This document shows, piece after piece, positions 31,095-38,311 of a DNA stretch of 39,348 nt. The notes beneath the pieces are model-generated. The model was not told the origin of the DNA. It ran no database searches and saw only the letters and a program-made list of their open reading frames with translations. Made by a program: the position numbers and the translations under genes. Source of the DNA: Candidatus Saccharimonadota bacterium (GTDB lineage Bacteria > Patescibacteriota > Saccharimonadia > Saccharimonadales > Saccharimonadaceae); the NCBI GenBank assembly GCA_017432225.1, contig JAFRJN010000002.1:1-39348 (forward strand), in the 5' to 3' direction. Positions within the stretch are counted from its first letter, which is position 1; each line of letters starts with the position of its first letter.

Positions 31095-31102
31095 ATATTT
31101 AT

Positions 31103-31879
31103 ATGAGTGCGAAGGTAATCTGTATAACTAACCAAAAGGGCGGCGTTGGCAAGACCACCACAGCTGTCAACCTCTGTTACTACCTTTCGAAGGATAAGAA
31201 AAAGACTCTGCTAATCGATTTTGACCCTCAAGGCAACGCCACCTCTGGTCTCGGCTTTGACAAAAATGACCCCAAGGCTTTTAATACCACGATGACCGAG
31301 ATTTTGCTCGGTACCGCCGATATTAAAGGTTGCATCAAGCACACCAAGTACAAGAATTACGATCTCGCTCCTACCACCCCTGAACTAGCCAACGCCGAAG
31401 TCGAGATCGCCACTTTGAACAAAAGATTTGTTCGCTTGCGTGATGCGGTTAATCAAGTGCGCGACCAGTACGATTATATCATTATCGACCTCCCACCGTC
31501 GCTTAGCCTTCTCACTGTGAACGGTATGATTGCCGCGGATTATTTGCTTTTACCAGTTCAGACCGAGTTTTACGCACTCGAGGGTGTCGCCCAGCTACTC
31601 GAGACCATGAAACGGGTCAAAAAACAGGCTAATCCAAATCTCCAGCTCCTCGGCGTGCTCGCCACCATGTACGACAAGCGTACTAGCCTCTCTACTCAAG
31701 TCTTTGCCGAAATCAAAAAATACTTCAAAAATCTCGCCTTTAAGACCACCATCCCGCGCAACGTCCGGGTAGCCGAGGCGCCATCTCATGGCGTGCCGGT
31801 AGGCGATTACGACAAGTTTTCCCGTGGCGCCAAAGCATATAAAGAGTTTACTAAAGAAGTAGAAAAGAGGATCAAATGA
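31103..31879 (+). CDS. parA: Chromosome partitioning ATPase ParA
   Basis: A 258-residue ParA/Soj ATPase. The deviant Walker A is NQKGGVGKTTTAVNL, followed by LLIDFDPQGNATSGLG (Walker A' region) and YIIIDLPPSLSLLTVNGM (Walker B). KRTSLSTQVFAEI and IPRNVRVAEAPSHGVPVGDYDKFSRGAKAY are Soj-type C-terminal blocks. There is no N-terminal DNA-binding extension, so it is the chromosomal small type. It segregates origins together with ParB. It overlaps parB through ATGA. Confidence 0.96.
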   Translation: MSAKVICITNQKGGVGKTTTAVNLCYYLSKDKKKTLLIDFDPQGNATSGLGFDKNDPKAFNTTMTEILLGTADIKGCIKHTKYKNYDLAPTTPELANAEVEIATLNKRFVRLRDAVNQVRDQYDYIIIDLPPSLSLLTVNGMIAADYLLLPVQTEFYALEGVAQLLETMKRVKKQANPNLQLLGVLATMYDKRTSLSTQVFAEIKKYFKNLAFKTTIPRNVRVAEAPSHGVPVGDYDKFSRGAKAYKEFTKEVEKRIK

Positions 31880-32715
31880 AAGGACTAGGTAGAGGATTTG
31901 ACGCGTTAATCCCCACAGATCTCGTGGACGAAGAATTCGACCTCACGGCCAAAGAAGACAAAAAAGAATCCGAGCTGAAAAAGCTCAAACTTACCGAGAT
32001 TTTCCCCGATGAGAATCAACCTCGGCGCGAATTTGACCCCGACGCCATCGACGCTCTCGCCGCTTCGATTAAAGAGCATGGCGTTTTGCAGCCCATCGTC
32101 GTAACCAAGGAAGACGGCAAATACAAAATCGTCGCCGGTGAACGCCGCTGGCGCGCCAGCAAGATTGCCGGGTTAGACAAAATCCCTGCCATCGTTCGTT
32201 CGCTAGACTCTCAAAATCGCCTCGAGCTCTCCATCATCGAAAACGCCCAAAGGGAAGATCTGAATCCGATTGAGCTTGCCACTGCCTACGCCAAGCTCAA
32301 AAATCAGTTTAATCTCTCCGATGAAGACATCGCCGCAAAAGTCGGGAAGTCGGAGGTTACCGTGCAAAATACCTTGAGACTCTTGAACCTTCCAGACGAA
32401 GCCAAACGCATCATGGTGAAGGAAAAAATCACCGAAGGCGTGATGCGCCCGCTAGTCAATCGCGACGAAAAAATCATCAGCAAGCTTTTACCAAAAATTG
32501 TCGAAGAAGGCTGGACCGCACGTAAAGTCGAACGCTATTTCCAGGACCACAAGCAAAAATCTTCTACTGCTCTGATGAAACGCGACGCTTACCACAAGAG
32601 CGAAGACGCCCTCTCCGCCAAATATAATACTATCGTCAAAATCACCGGCAGAAGCATCACCTTTAAGTGTAAAAACGAAACTGTTTTGAAGGAATTAATA
32701 GAAAAGCTGAAATAA
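31876..32715 (+). CDS. parB: Chromosome partitioning protein ParB
   Basis: A 279-residue ParB/Spo0J. It opens KGLGRGFDALIPTD, has the CTP-binding/ParB box EIFPDENQPRREFDPDAIDALAASIKEHGVLQPIVV and GERRWRASKIAGL, then ENAQREDLNPIELATAYAKL and a helix-turn-helix (LSDEDIAAKVGKSEVTVQNTLRLLNLP). A short C-terminal dimerisation part follows. It binds parS sites and loads the segregation complex. I did not find a canonical parS (TGTTTCACGTGAAACA) in the window. ATGA overlap with parA indicates coupling. Confidence 0.95.
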   Translation: MKGLGRGFDALIPTDLVDEEFDLTAKEDKKESELKKLKLTEIFPDENQPRREFDPDAIDALAASIKEHGVLQPIVVTKEDGKYKIVAGERRWRASKIAGLDKIPAIVRSLDSQNRLELSIIENAQREDLNPIELATAYAKLKNQFNLSDEDIAAKVGKSEVTVQNTLRLLNLPDEAKRIMVKEKITEGVMRPLVNRDEKIISKLLPKIVEEGWTARKVERYFQDHKQKSSTALMKRDAYHKSEDALSAKYNTIVKITGRSITFKCKNETVLKELIEKLK

Positions 32716-32785
32716 ACCTATAAAACCTGTTTTTTGTAAACTCGTGAGCGAAGCGAGGCGTTTGCGAAAAATAGGTTTTATAGGT
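32716..32785 (+). terminator. Inverted repeat starting at the parB stop codon
   Basis: ACCTATAAAACCT (32716-32728), directly after the TAA, pairs perfectly with AGGTTTTATAGGT (32773-32785). An inner stem TTTTTTGTAAAC/GTTTGCGAAAAA follows, capped by a GAGCGAAGCGAG segment. The last base of the 3' arm is the first base of the rsh -10 box. Confidence 0.75.
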
Positions 32786-32790
32786 ATAAT
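32762..32790 (+). promoter_or_regulatory. rsh promoter, leaderless
   Basis: TTGCGA 32762-32767, a 17-base spacer, TATAAT 32785-32790, then exactly 6 bases (GAGGCT) to the ATG at 32797. The promoter is built into the 3' arm of the preceding hairpin. Confidence 0.75.
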
Positions 32791-32796
32791 GAGGCT

Positions 32797-34227
32797 ATGA
32801 GCAAAGATAATGAGCGCATTAAGCGCGCTGTCGAAATTGCGACCAAAGCCCACGAAGGCCAATTCAGAAAAACTGGCGAGCCCTACATCATCCATCCCAT
32901 GGCTGTCAAAAAAATCCTCGAAGACTGGGGCATGGACGAAGACACCGTCATCGCGGGCATTCTTCATGATACCGTGGAAGATACCGACCTCACCTTAAAC
33001 GACATCAAAAAAGAGTTCGGCGAATCCGTCGCTTTTCTGGTGGATGGCGTGACGAAACTTTCTACTGCTCGTAACGGTATGCGCGACATCGACTCCTATC
33101 TCCCCCAGACCAAAGACAATTTCCTCCGGCTCATGATTGCTCTCGGCGATGACATTCGGGTCCTCATCATCAAGCTCGCCGACCGCCTGCACAACCTCAG
33201 GACTTTAAGCGCTCTCCCACCCGACAAGCAGAAGAAAATCGCCAAAGAATCTCTCGAAGTTTTTGCGCCCCTCGCCGACCGGCTCAACATGGGTTTACTC
33301 CGGGTCGAGATGGCCGACCTCGCCTTCAAGTACGTCGACCCCAAGCGCTACGATTATCTCGAGGATTTGATCAAAAAATACAACAAGCAGGCCTCCCGCT
33401 CGCTTGCCAAAATCGAAAAAGAGGTCTCCGATTTATTAAAAAAAGAAAAAATCCACTTCCGTATCTCTGGTCGCGTGAAGTCAGTTTACTCACTTCACAA
33501 AAAAATGGCCAAACACGACCAAAATATCAACGAGATTTACGACCTCACCGCTCTTCGCATCATTGTGGACGACATTACCGATTGCTATCTGACCCTCGGC
33601 CTCATTCATTCGCTCTATATGCCGATGGATGGCCGGATCAAAGATTACATTGCCATGCCAAAGCAAAACGGTTACCAATCTATTCACACTACCGTAATTA
33701 CCAAGGACAAGCACATCGTGGAGTTCCAAATCCGCACCAACGAAATGCACGAATTTGCCGAGCGCGGTCTCGCCGCCAGTTTTTATTACAACGAGCAGAA
33801 GCTCACAGAAAATTACAAAAAAGGCAAAATCGAGCATCTTCCAACCAATCTCCTCTGGATCACCGAGCTTCAGGCCACCGCCGCCAAACTCCGGGAAGGG
33901 AAGAAAGTGGATCTCAAAAAGCTCAAACTCAATCTCTTCGCCGACCGGATTTTTGTCTACACACCAAAGGGCGACATTCTAGATTTGCCAAAGGGCGCCC
34001 TGCCGCTAGATTTTGCTTATCGCCTCCATTCCGAAATCGGTGACCATGTGATGGGCGTCAAAATCAACGGCAAGATGTCGAGTCTAAACACCAAGCTCCA
34101 GCATGGCGACGTCGTGGAAATTTTGACTTCCAAAAACCAAATTCCAAAATCCTCTTGGCTCGAAAAAATCATCACCCCCCACGCCCGCTCCAAGATTTTG
34201 CATTCGCTTAATACTCGTAATAAATAA
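32797..34227 (+). CDS. RelA/SpoT-family (p)ppGpp synthetase/hydrolase, short form
   Basis: A 476-residue Rsh enzyme of the stringent response. The hydrolase HD domain has HEGQFRKTGEPYIIHPMAV and GILHDTVEDTDLTL, so degradation should be possible. The synthetase domain has SGRVKSVYSLHKKM, YDLTALRIIVDDITDCYLTLGLIHSLYMPMDGRIKDYIAMPKQNGYQSIHTTV and VEFQIRTNEMHEFAERG. A TGS domain follows (DRIFVYTPKGDILDLPKGALPLDFAYRLHSEIGDHV), and the protein stops soon after. Full-length RelA/SpoT has about 700-750 residues, so the helical, zinc-finger and ACT regulatory domains are absent. The stop codon lies in a long inverted repeat. Confidence 0.93.
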   Translation: MSKDNERIKRAVEIATKAHEGQFRKTGEPYIIHPMAVKKILEDWGMDEDTVIAGILHDTVEDTDLTLNDIKKEFGESVAFLVDGVTKLSTARNGMRDIDSYLPQTKDNFLRLMIALGDDIRVLIIKLADRLHNLRTLSALPPDKQKKIAKESLEVFAPLADRLNMGLLRVEMADLAFKYVDPKRYDYLEDLIKKYNKQASRSLAKIEKEVSDLLKKEKIHFRISGRVKSVYSLHKKMAKHDQNINEIYDLTALRIIVDDITDCYLTLGLIHSLYMPMDGRIKDYIAMPKQNGYQSIHTTVITKDKHIVEFQIRTNEMHEFAERGLAASFYYNEQKLTENYKKGKIEHLPTNLLWITELQATAAKLREGKKVDLKKLKLNLFADRIFVYTPKGDILDLPKGALPLDFAYRLHSEIGDHVMGVKINGKMSSLNTKLQHGDVVEILTSKNQIPKSSWLEKIITPHARSKILHSLNTRNK

Positions 34228-34344
34228 AATCATAAATCTTGGGGCATCAAGCACAAAATCTTTGATTTTGTGCGCGCGGAGGTGGAGCGTCGTGATATAA
34301 TCGAAGATTATCACGACGCGAAACTCCCAAGATTTATGATTTTA
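34225..34344 (+). repeat. Three-hairpin inverted repeat starting on the rsh stop codon
   Basis: Arms 34225-34243 and 34326-34344 are perfectly complementary over 19 bp, and the 5' arm begins with the rsh TAA. Inside are two further hairpins: GCACAAAATC/GATTTTGTGC (34251-34273) and GCGTCGTGAT/ATCACGACGC plus AATC/GATT (34287-34319). The whole would fold as a three-way junction. The 3' arm ends 3 bases before the tRNA-Thr -10. Confidence 0.8.
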
Positions 34345-34347
34345 TGG

Positions 34348-34353
34348 TATAAT
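34348..34353 (+). promoter_or_regulatory. tRNA-Thr promoter -10
   Basis: TATGGTATAAT puts TATAAT at 34348-34353, upstream of a truncated tRNA copy and then the tRNA-Thr gene. The -35 would lie in the hairpin arm and is weak. Confidence 0.55.
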
Positions 34354-34362
34354 TATGAGTAT

Positions 34363-34402
34363 GCCGATGTAGCTCCTCAGTCATGATAGTAGAGCAGCTC
34401 AT
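34363..34402 (+). pseudogene. Partial copy of the tRNA-Thr 5' half
   Basis: GCCGATGTAGCTC is identical to the first 13 bases of the tRNA at 34437. A variant stretch follows, and then AGTAGAGCAGCTCAT matches the tRNA D-arm and anticodon-stem start with one change. The anticodon and 3' half are missing, so it cannot make a tRNA. It lies between the promoter and the intact gene and is therefore likely transcribed in the same precursor. Confidence 0.65.
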
Positions 34403-34436
34403 CCCAATGAATGCACCTTACAGATATTATCTAGAT

Positions 34437-34512
34437 GCCGATGTAGCTCAGTTGGTAGAGCAGCTCATTCGTAACGAGCAGGTCACAGGTTCAAGCCCTG
34501 CCATCGGCTCCA
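34437..34512 (+). tRNA. tRNA-Thr (CGT)
   Basis: A 76-base tRNA. Acceptor stem GCCGATG/CATCGGC, D-arm AGCTCAGTTGGTAGAGC, anticodon loop TTCGTAA with anticodon CGT (threonine, ACG codons), T-loop GGTTCAAGC, discriminator T, and CCA encoded in the DNA. The anticodon stem has an A-C at its loop end. Confidence 0.93.
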
Positions 34513-34540
34513 TTTCTTATTTATTACATCGAACTTGTGC

Positions 34541-34546
34541 TATAAT
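34541..34546 (+). promoter_or_regulatory. Promoter of the membrane-protein/GT2 unit
   Basis: TTGTGCTATAAT, the same extended -10 as rpsF and rplU, at 34541-34546, with no good -35. TTAAGGAG follows before the ATG at 34579. Confidence 0.7.
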
Positions 34547-34578
34547 ATATAGTATATAAAGAGTTTTAAGGAGTTTTT

Positions 34579-35184
34579 ATGGCGGGTGCAAAAGCAAAAG
34601 CAAAAATGATCAAACGCCCCATCGAAATGGCGGGTGATAATATCAAAAAATCTGCTTGGTCTTCGATTTTGAGTTCCGTTGCCACTCTACTGCTTGGCGT
34701 TTTGTTCATCGCTTGGCCAGATCTCATGATCCAGATCGTCGCCTACATCATCGGCCTGATTTTTATCGTTAAAGGCTCGTTCGACATGCTTACTTACTTT
34801 ATGGACAAGAGATATGTCTATAGCAACCTCTTGCTCTCCGGCATCGTAGCTATGCTTATTGGTATCGCTGCGCTGGTCGCCGGGCCAAATATCGCCAATG
34901 TCTTCCGTATTATCATCGGCATCTTCCTGATTTACGAAGCTTTGAGCAAGCTAAATAGCGCCATCAAACTCTACCATGCCAAGATTAACCTCTGGCGCGC
35001 CGTCGTGGCGATGGCTGTGATTATCCTAGTATTAGGCATTTTCGTCACCTTCAACGACACCGCCGCCGTCATCGGCTGGGTCATGGTGATTGCCGGCGCT
35101 ATTAGCATCATCGGCGATGTGATGTTCATCCAGCAAGTTGACAAAGTAATTTCGGCTATCACCGGTAGCACCACCAAAAAATAA
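34579..35184 (+). CDS. HdeD/DUF308-family membrane protein
   Basis: A 201-residue protein with about six membrane helices in repeated pairs (SSVATLLLGVLFIAWPDLMIQIVAYIIGLIFIVKG; AMLIGIAALVAGPNIANVFRIIIGIFLIYEAL; VAMAVIILVLGIFVTF; AVIGWVMVIAGAISIIGDVMF). The W-P-D-L after helix 1 and the G-hydrophobic-F-L-I-Y-E pattern resemble the DUF308/HdeD acid-resistance membrane family, whose biochemical role is unclear. AAGGAG precedes the ATG. It is the first gene of a unit with a small membrane protein and a glycosyltransferase, which suggests an envelope role. Confidence 0.8.
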   Translation: MAGAKAKAKMIKRPIEMAGDNIKKSAWSSILSSVATLLLGVLFIAWPDLMIQIVAYIIGLIFIVKGSFDMLTYFMDKRYVYSNLLLSGIVAMLIGIAALVAGPNIANVFRIIIGIFLIYEALSKLNSAIKLYHAKINLWRAVVAMAVIILVLGIFVTFNDTAAVIGWVMVIAGAISIIGDVMFIQQVDKVISAITGSTTKK

Positions 35185-35189
35185 CCACT

Positions 35190-35552
35190 ATGAAAGATTA
35201 CAAAGAAGACATTATCAAAATCTACCATCACGAGCGTGTTACGCTGACTTTGATGATTATAAATTCCATTTTGAGTCTCGCACTTGCAATTTTGAGCTTT
35301 GTTAGAATCAACCCTGCAAGCTCCGTGATTAAGGTCGGTTACGGTGACATCGGCGGTTATCGCGACGGTTCCTGGACCGATCTCATCGCGTTTCCTTTGC
35401 TTGCAATTTTGTTCGGCATTATGCACAATTTTCTCGCCGTCCGGATTTTCCATCGCCGTGGCGCCGGCATGGCCAAGTTTTTTATCATCGTCACTACCAT
35501 GCTAATCATCGGGGCTTTTATCGTCCTGGTTCGCTTAACCAAAGAAGGCTAA
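35190..35552 (+). CDS. Small three-helix membrane protein
   Basis: A 120-residue protein with membrane helices near 20-40 (LTLMIINSILSLALAILSFV), 66-86 (LIAFPLLAILFGIMHNFLAV) and 96-116 (FFIIVTTMLIIGAFIVLV), and a short charged N-terminus DYKEDIIKIYHHERV. No family is recognised. It starts 5 bases after the previous stop, with no strong ribosome binding site, and ends one base before the glycosyltransferase ATG. It is likely to be a partner or chaperone in that unit, by context only. Confidence 0.75.
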   Translation: MKDYKEDIIKIYHHERVTLTLMIINSILSLALAILSFVRINPASSVIKVGYGDIGGYRDGSWTDLIAFPLLAILFGIMHNFLAVRIFHRRGAGMAKFFIIVTTMLIIGAFIVLVRLTKEG

Positions 35553-35553
35553 A

Positions 35554-37179
35554 ATGCGTAAGAATCTCGAGATTCCAAGGGGCAAACGCACACTGAAATA
35601 CCGGTTTTTTGAGATTTTGCCAGGGCTGATTTCTTATCTCGCGATTATTTTGCTTTTCGTCTTATCCGTGATTGACCCGGTACTGGGTGCAATTTATTTG
35701 TTCATTGTCATTGCAAGTACGTTGGTCAAAGCTGTCAGCGTAGCCTATCGTACTGTACAGGGCTATAGCGTGATTAAACGTGCCGAAAAAGTAGATTGGC
35801 GCGCTCGGCTCGAAGATTTGTCCGACCCTCACGCCGCTTACGAAAGACTCCGTGATGACAATCTAAAAGGCTATCATTTCGACGAGCATATTGAAAATCT
35901 CAAGCTCATGGCCGCTATGCCTCACGAATATCCCAAGCCGGATAAGACTCTCCATGTCGTCATTATGACTGCGTACAACGAATCAATCGAAGTGCTGCGC
36001 CCGTCCATCCAGGCTGTCAAAGATTCCACTTTTCCAAAAGACCGCATCATCATGGCCCTAGCCTACGAAGAGCGGGGCGGGGAAGAAATGAAAAAAACCG
36101 CCAAAACTCTCCGTGCAGAGTTCAAAGACACTTTTAAAGATTTTTTGCTGATAGAGCATCCCGACAATCTGCCGGGCGAAGTGGTGGGCAAAGGTCCTAA
36201 TCTTACCTACGCCGGCCACAAGATTGCTGAATATTTTGAAAAACGGCACATGTTGGTAGAAAATACTATCGTGACCTCTCTAGACAGTGACAACCGCGTC
36301 CATCCCAAGTATCTCGACAATGTGGCTTATGAATTTGTCACTCATCCTAGTCGTCAGAGGCTTAGCTATCAGCCAGTTTCACTATTTATGAATAATATTT
36401 GGGACGCTCCCGCGCCGACCCGCGTGATCGCTGTATCCAATTCGTTCTTCAATGTGATTTCTACCATGCGCCCGCACGTGTTGCGTAATTTTGCCAGTCA
36501 CTCACAGCCGTTGCAGGCTTTGATGGCGATGGACTTTTGGAGCAAACGCACCATCGTGGAAGATGGCCACCAGTATTGGCGCAGTCTATTCTTCTTCGGC
36601 GGAGATTATTCGGTCTTACCTATTCGCATCCCGATTTATCAGGACGCCGTGCTTGACGAGACTTTTCTAAAAACCGTCAAAGCCCAGTTTGTCCAGGTGC
36701 GCCGTTGGTATTATGGCGCTTCGGACGTGGCCTATGTTGGCGTGCGGCTTTTTTGTAAAGAGTCGGAGCGTCCGATGCCGTTTACCAAACTTTTTCCTAA
36801 ATTTTGGCGACTTTTGGACGGGCACGTTACTCTCGCCATCATGGCGCCGCTTATTACTTTTGGCGGCTGGGTACCGATGATTATGAACACATCCGCTCAT
36901 ACTATGGTCGGATATAATTTGCCAAATATTGTCAGCTGGATCGAGACTTTTGCTATGGTTGGCTTGGTCGCCACCGTCCTAGTGTCGTTCCGGATGCTCC
37001 CGCCCCGCCCTGCCAAATACAAAAAAGGGAAGGGTATCTTTATGTTGCTTCAGTGGATTTTGATGCCGATTACCTCGATCCTCTATCAGTCTATCGCCGC
37101 CTATTATGCCCAAACCCGCCTCATGCTCGGAACCTACATGGAAAAATTCGACGTCACCAAGAAGGTAATTCGAAAATAA
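35554..37179 (+). CDS. Membrane-bound family 2 glycosyltransferase
   Basis: A 541-residue processive-type GT2. Two N-terminal membrane helices (FFEILPGLISYLAIILLFVLSVI; GAIYLFIVIASTLVKAV) precede a cytoplasmic catalytic domain: VVIMTAYNES (nucleotide-binding), VTSLDSDNRVHP (DxD metal site), TIVEDGHQYWRS (catalytic Glu-Asp pair) and VQVRRWYYGASD (QxxRW acceptor motif). At least three more helices follow the domain (HVTLAIMAPLITFGGWVPMI; TFAMVGLVATVLVSF). This order is that of cellulose/hyaluronan synthase-like enzymes that make and export a polysaccharide. Substrate and product are unknown. It is co-transcribed with the two membrane proteins upstream. Confidence 0.9.
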   Translation: MRKNLEIPRGKRTLKYRFFEILPGLISYLAIILLFVLSVIDPVLGAIYLFIVIASTLVKAVSVAYRTVQGYSVIKRAEKVDWRARLEDLSDPHAAYERLRDDNLKGYHFDEHIENLKLMAAMPHEYPKPDKTLHVVIMTAYNESIEVLRPSIQAVKDSTFPKDRIIMALAYEERGGEEMKKTAKTLRAEFKDTFKDFLLIEHPDNLPGEVVGKGPNLTYAGHKIAEYFEKRHMLVENTIVTSLDSDNRVHPKYLDNVAYEFVTHPSRQRLSYQPVSLFMNNIWDAPAPTRVIAVSNSFFNVISTMRPHVLRNFASHSQPLQALMAMDFWSKRTIVEDGHQYWRSLFFFGGDYSVLPIRIPIYQDAVLDETFLKTVKAQFVQVRRWYYGASDVAYVGVRLFCKESERPMPFTKLFPKFWRLLDGHVTLAIMAPLITFGGWVPMIMNTSAHTMVGYNLPNIVSWIETFAMVGLVATVLVSFRMLPPRPAKYKKGKGIFMLLQWILMPITSILYQSIAAYYAQTRLMLGTYMEKFDVTKKVIRK

Positions 37180-37247
37180 TACAACAAAAATGGTGGGGCT
37201 TAATTCGCCAGGCTTTAACAGCTTATAAAGAAGTTGGTCGAAAATGG

Positions 37248-37253
37248 TATAAT
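37248..37253 (+). promoter_or_regulatory. Nudix gene -10, leaderless
   Basis: AAATGGTATAATAAAGGT precedes the ATG: TATAAT, then exactly 6 bases to the start at 37260. No good -35 is present. Confidence 0.7.
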
Positions 37254-37259
37254 AAAGGT

Positions 37260-37841
37260 ATGAATGATGGACTATTATTTCCTAAAAATGCAACCAATGA
37301 AGAGAGGCAAATAGATTGGCAATTAATAGCTAAAATATCAGACAAAGATTTTGGTTTTAATAATCTAAAGCCGAAAAGTGACGAGATTAGATTTAACGTA
37401 CGTTGTATATTGCAAAATAGCAATGGCGAAATCTGTGTTATCAGATCTGAAAAGTTTGGCTACATACAGATTCCAGGTGGCGGTATAGAGAATGAAGAAA
37501 CTATCGTAGATGCTTTACGCAGAGAAGTCCAAGAAGAAACAGGCTTTTTGATTACGGATATAAAACCTATTGGTTATATCTTAGAAATACGCGAAGATGT
37601 TCAAAATAAATACGATTGGGGTAAAGCTATTTCTTATGTTTTTAGTGCTTCCCCCAAGAAAGAAATCGGGACAAATTATACAGAATACGAAAACACAGAA
37701 GGTTTTAGACCGATTTGGATGACGGTAGACGATTTTATTGCCGAAAAAGAAAAATTAAGAAACAAAGCCATCAGCTATAGTGGTAACTTTTCAGATAAGC
37801 GTGATTTAGAAATCGCAAGGTTTTATAAGAATAATACATAG
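37260..37841 (+). CDS. Nudix hydrolase
   Basis: A 193-residue Nudix protein. The Nudix box is complete: GGGIENEETIVDALRREVQEETGF fits G-x5-E-x7-REUxEExGU and supplies the metal-binding Glu residues. FNVRCILQNSNGEICVIRSEKFGYIQIP leads into it, and a beta-rich C-terminal part with NKYDWGKAISYVFSASP follows. It would hydrolyse a nucleoside diphosphate linked to another group; the substrate is not predictable. The frame is open back to 37053, but the ATG at 37260 is chosen because a -10 ends 6 bases before it. The gene is clearly more AT-rich than its neighbours (many AAA, ATA, TTT codons) and lies next to a tRNA-Val fragment, so it may have been acquired. Confidence 0.9.
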   Translation: MNDGLLFPKNATNEERQIDWQLIAKISDKDFGFNNLKPKSDEIRFNVRCILQNSNGEICVIRSEKFGYIQIPGGGIENEETIVDALRREVQEETGFLITDIKPIGYILEIREDVQNKYDWGKAISYVFSASPKKEIGTNYTEYENTEGFRPIWMTVDDFIAEKEKLRNKAISYSGNFSDKRDLEIARFYKNNT

Positions 37842-38004
37842 AACAAATTGTTGGGGATTTAACAGCCGAAGTTATAGAGGTAAATTACGATTTTTTTTGT
37901 GTTTTTACCGCAAAAATGGCATAAAAATAACCCTCTATTTTGACGAGGGATTTAACAGGCATTTACAGATTATGAAATAGTTGAAAATTATTTTATAAAC
38001 CGTT
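37842..38004. other. AT-rich intergenic stretch with a terminator-like hairpin
   Basis: No gene is supported here. CCCTC (37942-37946) and GAGGG (37955-37959) form a short stem flanked by AT-rich sequence and could end the Nudix transcript. An earlier GGTAAA/TTTACC pairing at 37880-37909 spans a T run. The composition matches the Nudix gene, so the AT-rich block appears to run to the tRNA fragment at 38005. Confidence 0.4.
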
Positions 38005-38060
38005 TGGTGGGTGATGAGGGGCTCGAACCCCCGCACCGAAGGTTCGGGGGTTCCCAAACA
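38005..38060 (-). pseudogene. Partial copy of the tRNA-Val 3' half
   Basis: Bases 38005-38033 are identical to 38087-38115, the T-arm, 3' acceptor strand and CCA of tRNA-Val. Upstream of this on the minus strand the sequence diverges into a different hairpin (CGAACCCCCG with CGGGGGTTC), and no anticodon arm or 5' half is present. A 29-base direct repeat of a tRNA 3' end is the usual footprint of integration into a tRNA gene. Confidence 0.65.
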
Positions 38061-38079
38061 AAAAAGCTCCTTTGGAGCT
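38060..38079 (-). terminator. tRNA-Val terminator
   Basis: On the minus strand AGCTCC-AAA-GGAGCT is followed by TTTTTT. It starts about 8 bases after the CCA end of tRNA-Val. Confidence 0.85.
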
Positions 38080-38086
38080 CCTGAAC

Positions 38087-38163
38087 TGGTGGGTGATGAG
38101 GGGCTCGAACCCCCGACCTTCTCGGTGTAAACGAGACGCTCTAGCCAACTGAGCTAATCACCC
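38087..38163 (-). tRNA. tRNA-Val (TAC)
   Basis: A 77-base tRNA on the minus strand. Acceptor stem GGGTGAT/ATCACCC, D-arm TAGCTCAGTTGGCTAGAGC, anticodon stem TCTCG/CGAGA with loop TTTACAC and anticodon TAC (valine, GTA codons), T-arm CGGGGGTTCGAGCCCC, discriminator A, and encoded CCA. Confidence 0.95.
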
Positions 38164-38173
38164 AACTATATAT

Positions 38174-38179
38174 ATTATA
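38174..38179 (-). promoter_or_regulatory. tRNA-Val promoter -10
   Basis: On the minus strand GTGGTATAAT gives TATAAT at 38179-38174, 10 bases before the tRNA 5' end. Confidence 0.65.
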
Positions 38180-38311
38180 CCACAATTTCTCATTTTTTCA
38201 TATTTTTTGGGACTTTTTGGACATTTGTCCGAGAACTCAAATTATAGAGCCCCCGGAGGTAGCCGTTTCGTGATAAAATCACCTTGTGGAGGGGAAAGGT
38301 TATTTTTTTAG

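Noticed and set aside
37053-37259. Longer N-terminus for the Nudix protein
   Set aside because: The upstream part overlaps the glycosyltransferase gene in another frame, and a -10 box lies exactly 6 bases before the ATG at 37260.
37842-37922. Small open frame EQIVGDLTAEVIEV after the Nudix gene
   Set aside because: It is not in frame with the Nudix protein and has no start codon or ribosome binding site. No family is recognised, so it is treated as chance.
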